A DNA stretch of 64,000 bases from Symbiodinium natans (taxonomy: Eukaryota > Sar > Dinophyceae > Suessiales > Symbiodiniaceae): contig CAJNDS010002602.1 in the NCBI GenBank assembly GCA_905221605.1, positions 62,001 to 126,000 on the forward strand, written 5' to 3'. This document shows positions 1-8,600 of this stretch, one piece after another (the stretch's first letter is position 1; every line of letters begins with the position of its first letter). The notes under the pieces are model-generated. The model was not told the origin of the DNA. It did no database searches and saw nothing but the letters and a program-made list of their open reading frames with translations. Position numbers and translations under genes: made by a program.

Positions 1-39
1 AACGAACTCAAACAACGAGAGCCGCATGGCAACAGGAGA

Positions 40-878
40 TGTCATCTGCCTGAAGCCTGGATGGGTTGGCGACGCGGCGGCAGCCGCACCATGGCTCAAA
101 AGATCTCTCGCAAGAAGAGCTCGCTGACAACGCACGCAAGCGGCAAAAGCGTACTCCAAAAGCACATGTCGCCGCAAGGTTCTCACGGCAAAGGACAAGG
201 TCTTCCAAGGTTGCGTCACTCACGTTGCCGAGCTGAAAGAGAAAGGCGCCAGGGCTCAGTTAATGTCCGCTGCAGAGCTGTTCATGTGCCCTTTGCCAGG
301 TCAGCTTATCTAGGTCAAATCTAGGTATGCATTTAGTTGCCACGCAGCGGCTAGTTCCGACTGGCACTGCTTTGTCGTTTAATTCTTGCTGTGCAGAGCA
401 ACCTGAAGGTCTGCTCCATGCACAGCTCCTCGCAGCTGTGTGGCGGGCCCGGCACTTTGCCAAGCATCAGAGCGAGCTGGTCGGCCTTCTACAGGCACGG
501 GCGATGAGGGGATATAGGAAATCTGAGCCATTGCGTGCAGGCAGCATGCGGGGTGCGGTTGTCACTGCAGGCTTTGGATCTGCTCCTGGCTTGGGGGCAC
601 GACAAGCAGAGCCCGCTTCAACATCGGCGTCTTGGCCACAGAAAGCACGCGGCGTACAGACTGCCACCTCGCATTTGTTGTTTCTCGGCTTTGGTTCATG
701 TCTTCATGTCGCCTACCCGCCGGATTGAGGCAGGATATGTTTCTGGTGCCGTCGCAGCTGCCTTTGCGGCCATTGCGTGAGCGCGAAGGTGACGAGAGCC
801 AGGATGGATGCGTGCTGTACTTGGACTTCCACGGTCTCCTCCGTCGCCTTCTGCCAACCTTGATCCCGCGATTGCAAG
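40..878 (+). CDS. COR-domain (ROCO-type GTPase family) protein, left-truncated, multi-exon
   Basis: Five plus-strand coding blocks read in order like a COR (C-terminal of Roc) domain. About 40-78 reads DVICLKPGWVGDA, like the vvfLDPqWL start of COR. About 173-270 is a helical block (KVLTAKDKVFQGCVTHVAE). 397-494 reads GLLHAQLLAAVWRARHF. 571-600 reads ALDLLLAW. 734-876 reads MFLVPSQLP followed by LYLDFHGLLRRLLPTLIPRL, the typical yLvPslLp...yl.f.flP.gl..rLi pattern. The third block can end at CAG|GCACGG (GC donor) and join ACTGCAG|GCT in phase 0, restoring SELVGLLQ-ALDLLL. The Roc GTPase would lie left of the window. COR is a dimerisation module in ROCO proteins. No kinase or other C-terminal domain was found before 2.6 kb, so this may be a separate gene or the 5' part of the CHAT-STAND gene. 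Exon ends are approximate. Confidence 0.55.
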
Positions 879-2640
879 CCAGCCGCACAACGCCCGCCAG
901 CCTTTCATCCTTGGCCCATACTTTCAGACTCTGAGGCTCTGCAGCTTGAGCAAGGTGGAGTCTGGAGTACAGATCTTGTCGATGTATGCAAACTTCGTGA
1001 CTTGGATTCGTAAACCTTGCTGGCTGCTTTTCTTTCTCTTTGAACGGGTGCTCCCAGACTCTGCAGAGCTATGCCACCGCTTGAGTTTTTCGAGGCGACC
1101 TTTGCCGTGTCCACGCAGGGCCAAGCTCAGGGGGACTCCCTGCGATACTCAGGGCACTGGCGGCCCAGAGAGAGACTGAGCCAAATTCTGAAAGCATCGC
1201 GTGAGAGTTCTGAAGCAAGAGATGTGGCGTGCTGTTCTTCATGTCGGTGTTAGTGTGACAATGTGTGCTAGTGTGCATCGTTTCGCTGCGAAGCAAGGAT
1301 CCTTTTAGTGTCCGTGCAGTTCTTCGGATGCAAAGCGATGTGAGCATGATGTGGGTGCTGGGCCATGGTGTGCTCTTTTGGATGATCAAGCTCTGAGATT
1401 GCGCATCAAGGCCATGTGGCGATCTCTTGCGGATCTCCTTGCGACCACGCCGCACTGAGGTGGCGAGCGCTCGAAAGCCATCCCGAAAACTGACCAACCC
1501 TCGACATCCAAAACAGTCAGCAAGTCTGGCATGTCTGGCTTCTTGTTTTCCTGAGAGGCACCCGCAAGACAGTCCTGGCGCCATATCGAAGCTGGGAATG
1601 CCATCATGGTTAAAGCCATCTCTGTGTCTGTGTGACCAATGCTTGCTGTCTGTGCATTGTTTGTCGCGCTGAGGAGCGACTTCTACACAACTTCCGCGAG
1701 GCAATCGCAGCGTGGCTGCCAAGGATCCCTCGCTTTGTGCCTTGATGGTTTTGGGACAGAGGTCCGAGCACGACTTGTGCCTTACTGAACCTGTACAGGA
1801 TAAGTTTTCGAGCTGGAATCCGATGCCCTTCCTGCACTGCTGGGCACACACATGCTGCGCGGCAGAATGGTTGCAGAGCTTTGGTTCGGAAGGGATTGTT
1901 GTCAAAGCTTGCGCTGCGGCGAGGTCCTTGACCTGCACGGCGTGCTTCGGGATGAAGACCTAGCTGTTTGCCCCAGATCCGGCTTCTCGGATCTTGTCAT
2001 TTGCACCCTGTCTGCCCCATAGTGCCATAGTGGCACAAACCCATCAGAAAGATGATGCGACCCCAGTCAGGTGACCTCATTGAGGACCTGCCTTCCTGGC
2101 TCCTGGACTGGCGACAGCATCATCTCCAACGAGCCCAGTCCCGTGGCGAAAGCCGTTCTGCGAGTGGTGATTGTGTGTTGGTTGCCTGTGTGCTTTCCTT
2201 TGGTGCTTTAGCCGTTCCTGTTTTTTCCTGTCTCTACATTTGGGGTTCCTGCATGTTTTTCCTGCAAATGACCTTTAGGAAGCAGTTGTCGCTTCTTATG
2301 CATGCCCGGGGTACTTCGCTGGGCGTGCGCTTTGTATTTGCTGGCGGAGTTGTGGGATGGCTGAAGCTTTGTCTGCAAGGCCGGGGTCCCCGCGAGGGGT
2401 TCACAAGCTTGAAGAAGACGTGGACAAAAGGAGGCCTGACTGCCACACGACAAGCATCTTGGGTTTTCCAGGCGTGTTCACGCCAGTTTCTGGTCCGACT
2501 GCAGGACCCCGACCTGCCAACAGAAAGATCTTGTTAAGTCCGAAGAAGTGGGGCGTGTGTCGCAAAAGGCCCTGGACGTACCAACTTTGTTGTGTTCTGC
2601 AGTGCGGTTGTGATCTGCAGAATCCTACAGATATCCAGAG
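879..2640. other. No gene recognised between COR and CHAT exons
   Basis: No domain was recognised here. Several frames are open without recognisable content: a minus-strand frame at 1069-1938, a plus frame at 1712-1963 and a plus frame from 2052 beginning MMRPQSGDLIEDLPSWLLDW. A plausible short plus-strand exon is SEEVGRVSQKALDVPT near 2540-2600. This is most likely intron or intergenic sequence, perhaps with small unrecognised exons that would decide whether COR and CHAT belong to one transcript. Confidence 0.4.
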
Positions 2641-5600
2641 GCAACGGGGCTTCACCTCGACTACCTCTATGCTTCTCCACTGGACGTCGCCCCACTAGAT
2701 GTTCGAGCTGAAATCGAAGCTCTCGCCACAATGCCAGGGGTGGAGTACCTCTCAGCATCTTGTCGCAAGGAAAGCTGCGACAGATCAGAAGCAGCACAGG
2801 CATGCACATGCATGAGATAACCTGTCGTTGTTTGCTTTCCGTGCCTGTTCTCGGCAAGAGTATTCAAAGGTGCGCACAGCTACGACGGAGACCTTGGCAG
2901 AAGTTTGGAGGACGTTTGTCCAGCTGTCCCACCGGGTATGGAAGATGTAGATCTGTTCCTGTTGCACTGCATGTTTCAGCCTGGCGTGGACTCGTTTTGT
3001 TGATCTTTGGCTCACCCATGCCATGACATGTCACGAGTGCACAAATACCACGAAATTGCCTCTAGCCACGGCGAATCAGGCATCGGGCAAGTGTCTGAAG
3101 CGATGTGCAAAAAACCTATAGTGTTCCAGGCCTTAGACCCTCCAACTCAAGCACCCATTCAGGATGCATCATGATGCATGACGTCGGCATTGTCTAGTAG
3201 CTGTTTGCAGAGAGAGCGGTCGCAATGCAAGTCGAGCCACACTTCTGAGGTTCGCCACGTTGGGCTGAAGACCCAGCCGTGTGCACAGATATCTCAGATG
3301 GCCGAGTAGTTTAATGCGCGCGATTCCGGTCGAAATGGGCCAAAGACTGGATGACCTGCGAGGAGCGTGGTCGTCGCCTACCCGCCTTTCTAACACTGGC
3401 TGTTACGGCATGCGTGCTCCTGTCAATCACCGTACCTCAAGACTGGCTTCGCTGGCATCCAGAGATCCAGAAAAGACTTGATGGCAATAGCAAGTGGCTA
3501 CTGCAAGACCAGCAGCAAGCAGAGCCGAAGGGAGAGCCGAGCGCGGAGGAGTCGACGACATCTGTAGCAATGTCCCAGGCAGCAGTAGTCCCCACAATGG
3601 CACATTTCCAATTCCACGGCAATGGGTCTTGTGAAACTGGGTATTACTCAGGCTGGGGCACAGCTGACTCTCAGCATCTAGAAAGCTGCAAGCTGGCTTG
3701 TTCTGCTGATCCTGCATGCACCTTCATCTCTTTCAAAAAAGGCGTTACGTGTTCTCGATTTGATGCCACTGCCGGCACTTGCCGCAACCTGCAGTATCAC
3801 AAAGACGGGTACACGACCTATCGGAGAATTTGGAGATGTGATTGGTCCGAGGCGGTGTTGCAGACAGGCAGGCGCTGCTCCCAAAGCTTTGAGAACTGGA
3901 AGGGCGGCCCTAAGGAAGCCATGCTCGCATTCTGCGCCTCCACATCATATTGCAAAGGCGTTCACTGGTTCCATGAGGGCGGTCGCGACATTCGGAACAT
4001 CTCCAAAGGCTGGTTTCAGGCTTGCACGGGTGTTGTCTCTGCAGGGCAATCCACGCCCTGGAGCACGCTTGTGAAGCCAAAAAGCTGTGCTGCACCATCT
4101 GACCATCGGCCACTCACAAAGGTGTCAGTACCAGGCACCTGTTCCACAACGCAAGTGGTTGCCTCACCTGGCAAGGACCTTAAGGAGCCTCTTCCACCAT
4201 CAAAGAGTGTGGAGCTGGTCATCTCAGCCTTCAATGAAAACTTGCATTTCATCGAGCCGATGCTGGCAATCGTGGGTCCTGATGTCCAGCTGAAGCTCTA
4301 TTGCTCTGGCGATCCCAACCTGGATTCCCGATGCATGGCAGTGCCCAATCTTGGAGGTGAAAACGCTGTGTATCTGCATCACATTGTTCAAAACTATCAT
4401 TCGCTTGCTGATATCACGGTTTTCAGTGTGGGCAGCATCATGCGTAATGAGAACAACCAGCTTCTTTGCAGGAAGCTGAACTACGTGCTGTCACAGCTAC
4501 GGCCCAGTCAACGCGAATCTTTTCGCAACTTCTCCACCATGGCCCACACATTTCCAGGGGAGTTCAATCCCTTCAACCCTGCCTTTGACATCGAGACGTA
4601 TGCTTCGCAAAAATGGGGCCACATCCGTCTTTGCAACGCTTCTGTGAGACCACTTGGAGCCTGGTACCAAAGCTTCGTGGACAAGGATCTGCAGCACGCA
4701 ACATGTGTTGGAGTGCTCTTTAACGACATATTTGCAGTTCGTGCGGACCGCCTCCGGCGATGGCCGCAATCAACCTACGAAGCCTTGCTGGCTGAGATGA
4801 GTCGGTGTGGTGATCTTCGTTCTGCAGCAGACCACTACATGGAACGATCTTGGAAGGCGATGCTGGACGATGCTGGTGAGTTGCAACCAGGCGGCATCAA
4901 CAAATGTCCAATCGAAGGCATGATTCGGGACTACTGCTTGCAGCAGCATGGTAACGACGAGGGGAGGTGCCCTCGACCCCAAGGGAACTAAGATTGCCAA
5001 ATAGCCTTGGCAGCACTTCGCGGTGGCGATCAGACAGCAAAATAGTAGAGTTGACAACTTCAGATATGGTTGTTCAGCCCTTGCTGCGCGCTGCTTTTAT
5101 GGCGACCCTATACTCCCCGATATCCCAAAGCTTTCTGCGTGTTGAGGGTTCACACGTTTTGGGTTCAGAGGGGCTCCGACGTCAACTGCAATCCCTCACT
5201 GCAGATCTTTGCAGGACGGAACGTCCTTCGCTGGCACCTCGTGTCCTCGTGCTGGCTGCGCATTGCGCAGTGGAGAAGGCGCAGCCCGCGTTGCTACTGG
5301 AGGATGCGGTGGGTTCATGCCTCAGCCCACAAGAGCAGCACATGACACACAGTTTGTGCCTGACGTCAAGAAATAAAAACCAGCACAGACATCGCCGACC
5401 AACCGAAAATTGTGGTACATCGGCCGAAGTCATGCTGGCAGAGCAAGGCCATGCACAAGTGGTCGGCATCCGGGACATAGATGAGTTGCTTGCGCTGAAT
5501 GGTCCAGATCTAGCAGCAGGAGAGAAGTCGAGCGGCTCGGAGGCACCCCAGAGACAGAGAGAGAGGCAACAAAAGTCCCTACATCATCTAGGCAGTAGTA

Positions 5601-8600
5601 CTTCGCTCAGGGCGCGTTAAGTGCAACTTTCGGCGCTCAAGCCCCACGAAAGACAGAAAGGGTCTTTGAGGGTCTGAAGATTAAGCCTCCCGAAAGAAAG
5701 AAAACAGGAAGTGGGGATCAAAGACAAAGGAAGTAAGGAAATAAGGACAGAAAGAAATCAAGAACATGTCAAAGCGGGGTCATTCCCAAGCCCTGAGGGC
5801 GCTGAAGTAAGGAACAAGGATAAGACATGATAAGACGGCAATAAGAAAGTTTCAATTCCTGTTCTGACTGGCCAAGAGGTTGGGACAGGGTAAGACGCAA
5901 CAGAGTTAACCTAACCCTGCACCTTGTCACAGAGCCTACAGCCCGATATTTTGTCTGCCCTTTCCACTCTTTAGCCAAGCAGTCACGGCCTTGGTTACCT
6001 CCCTGAGAGTCTGGGTGGGTAGCGCGAACGGCTGGCTGAGCGGGATGTGCATCTCCACTCCTGTGGTCTTCTTGCAACCTATCCGGTCTGGCACTGTTTC
6101 GGGCGGTTGGGTGCACGGTGCACGCACCAAAAGAAGAAGCACTGCTTTCACTCTGGCAAGGTCGAGGCATGCACAGAAGTGGGCATGTCATGGAATTCGG
6201 CCACTAGGCGTCACGTCTTCTGCCCACCTCCCTGACTTCCGGGATGCATTGCAAAGTCATACTGAATCAGTTTGAAAGTCGCATGGACGCGAGCACAAGT
6301 TGCAGGGCCTCTAGTTGCAGTACTTGCAGAAATGAGAGATCACCGAATTACAGGTGTGAGTGTCTGAAGCTTTCCCTTAAACTTGTATGCCGAAACCCTC
6401 CGACGAGACTTGAGCCTGGAATGCGTAACAATGAGCGAGGCACCCCGGCAGACAACTTCGATGTGGTTGTTGTGGATGCGTGTCATTCCGAGCAGCTTGG
6501 ACACGAAGAGAAAGTTTTTCTTAGACCACAGAGCTGGTCGGCTCCGGACTCCGGATGCTTGGAGTTGCCGACGGAATTACCGATGGGGTTGCGGAGATGT
6601 CTAAGGTCGCTGGCGCAGCGCTTCGTGGCCTCCGGGGCCAGCTGTGCTGTCGCCTGCTCAGGCCCGGGCCTGAGCATCTCTTGAGAATCGTGCGGACGCG
6701 TCGATTGGCCCCTGAGCATACGCCAACACCCACTTCCCAGGCGAAGTTTTTGATGCTGCGGCACGCGAGTTCCTCCGTTCCTTTGTGGCAAGCTGTTTCC
6801 CTGTGGCTGACTATTTTCATTAGGGATGTGTTCTGCACGTCGCCTTCTTAAAGGGGGACCTGCTGAGGCATCTTCTTGCGGTCGTTGGCAGCTGCACTCC
6901 CGAAGTCAGCTTACCCTGTGCCTCGCCTTATCTGCACTTTCTGTGTGCAGGCCTCCTAGAACGGAGGCGAAGTTAGAAAGAATGTTTCATCAGCTTTTCG
7001 CGAAGCGTGGGCTGCCGCCCTGTGAGGGTGGAACTGAGTGGAGATGAGTGGAGATGAGTGGAGTGAGCGGAGAGCAAGTCTTCAGGTCACAGGATTGGCG
7101 CGTGCTTCCTTCGCTGCAGCTCAGCGTGCTGTGCGCTTGTCGCCCCAGCCGGGCCTGCGCTCGGAGGCTCCAAGAAAATGCACAGAGGGTGGTGCTTCCT
7201 CCCTGGTGTTCTGAATGCTCTTCCCATTGCTTTCTTCAAAGGCCGAGCACTTCCGCTTCTTCCCAGCAACGCTCGCGCCCAGCCCGGAAGTGCCGCTGCC
7301 GCGCTTGGCGCTGATGCCGCGCTTGACAGGGCCGGGCACCCCGGGCATCTCTGTGCACTTGGAGTCAAGCCTTCGTGCTCGAGGCAACAGTAAGGCAACT
7401 CAAAATGATGTAGCAGGTGAAATTAGCTTAGCATTTCTTATCAGGAGGGATGGGGGTGCAGCGACATGCCCTGTCAGGCTGGATGTGCAGGGTGTCCCTC
7501 CGCCTGTGGAAGACTTTGTTGGACGAGGCACTGGAGCTTCCGCAGCCCTAAGTGATCCATGATCTAAGTATATCTAAGTGATCTAAGCCATCTGTTTCTC
7601 CTTTCTCCGGAGGCTCTACCATGGCAGCTGTTGCCAATGCCTTCCTGGGTCATCGTCGAGTAGTCTGGCTTCATGGCAAGGCCCAGGAATAGATCCTCAT
7701 GTAGATCTGGGTCTTGCGGCATGGCAGCCACGAAGCTACGTGAACGGCGTATATTTTTCATGATCTCATTGGGGAGATCTGCCTGGTAGATTGACATAGA
7801 CTACAGATTGCAGGCGGGCATCGGCAAATCTGCCTTCATCTCCGAGTTCTGCCGCTTCTACTCGCTGCCGGGTGACAGGCCACTGAAACCGGTTGGCTTT
7901 TCAGAGCGAGGCTGTGCTATGCTGTGCTGCTCTGGAGGCTCTTCTCGCCCAGCGCGCTGCGGCTTTGCCGTAGCCGAGAAGAGTTGCCCTCCGAGGCGCA
8001 AAGCCCGCGCTAAGGACATCTGAGACGGATTCCGGTGGTTCGTTCAGACGGCCTTGCATTGTGCCCGTCTTACGCCCTACCTCTTCCAGCCACTCTATGA
8101 TCTTTTTTATTGTCTTCTATGCATCTCAGCGTTGAGATGGGTGAGGTTGTAGCATGTTGTAGCTGCGGCTCATTTGAGGTTTGAGCCTGCACCTGCAGTT
8201 TCCTGACAGGCGGAGGCCGCTGCGGGTGGCCGCGCTTCCTCGAAGTGTGGGGCTGTGCGGGTGCGGCTGTCGCAGCCTTACATCGCACACAGCGTGCAAA
8301 GTTCAAGCCGGAAGAAATCCGAAGATATGCGAAGATGGAGGGGGCCTTGAATAGTAGAGACTTCCTTACTAAGGTCAGGGCTCGAGCCCATGGCAGCGGC
8401 TGGCAAACTTCGCGAAGCTTTAACAGGTCCAAGCAGCGTTCATTAACTTCCTGTTCGAAGCAGATTGCTGTTTATTTTGCACTTCACAGGGTGTTGCTCC
8501 GGGAACCCAGGCAGTCCCAGTACCAGATACGGATGCACTGTGAGACCATCTGTCACTACTGGTGTCCCCTCCCCTGCTTTTTGGCCCCAAGAAGGAGTTC

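Noticed and set aside
1069-1938. 289-codon minus-strand open frame
   Set aside because: No domain, random-looking composition (many Ser, Arg, His), no splice or start context. Long frames arise by chance at this base composition.
3005-3022. TTTGGCTCACCC as a relict spliced leader
   Set aside because: Only part of the spliced-leader end (TTTTGGCTCAAG) matches; too short to support.
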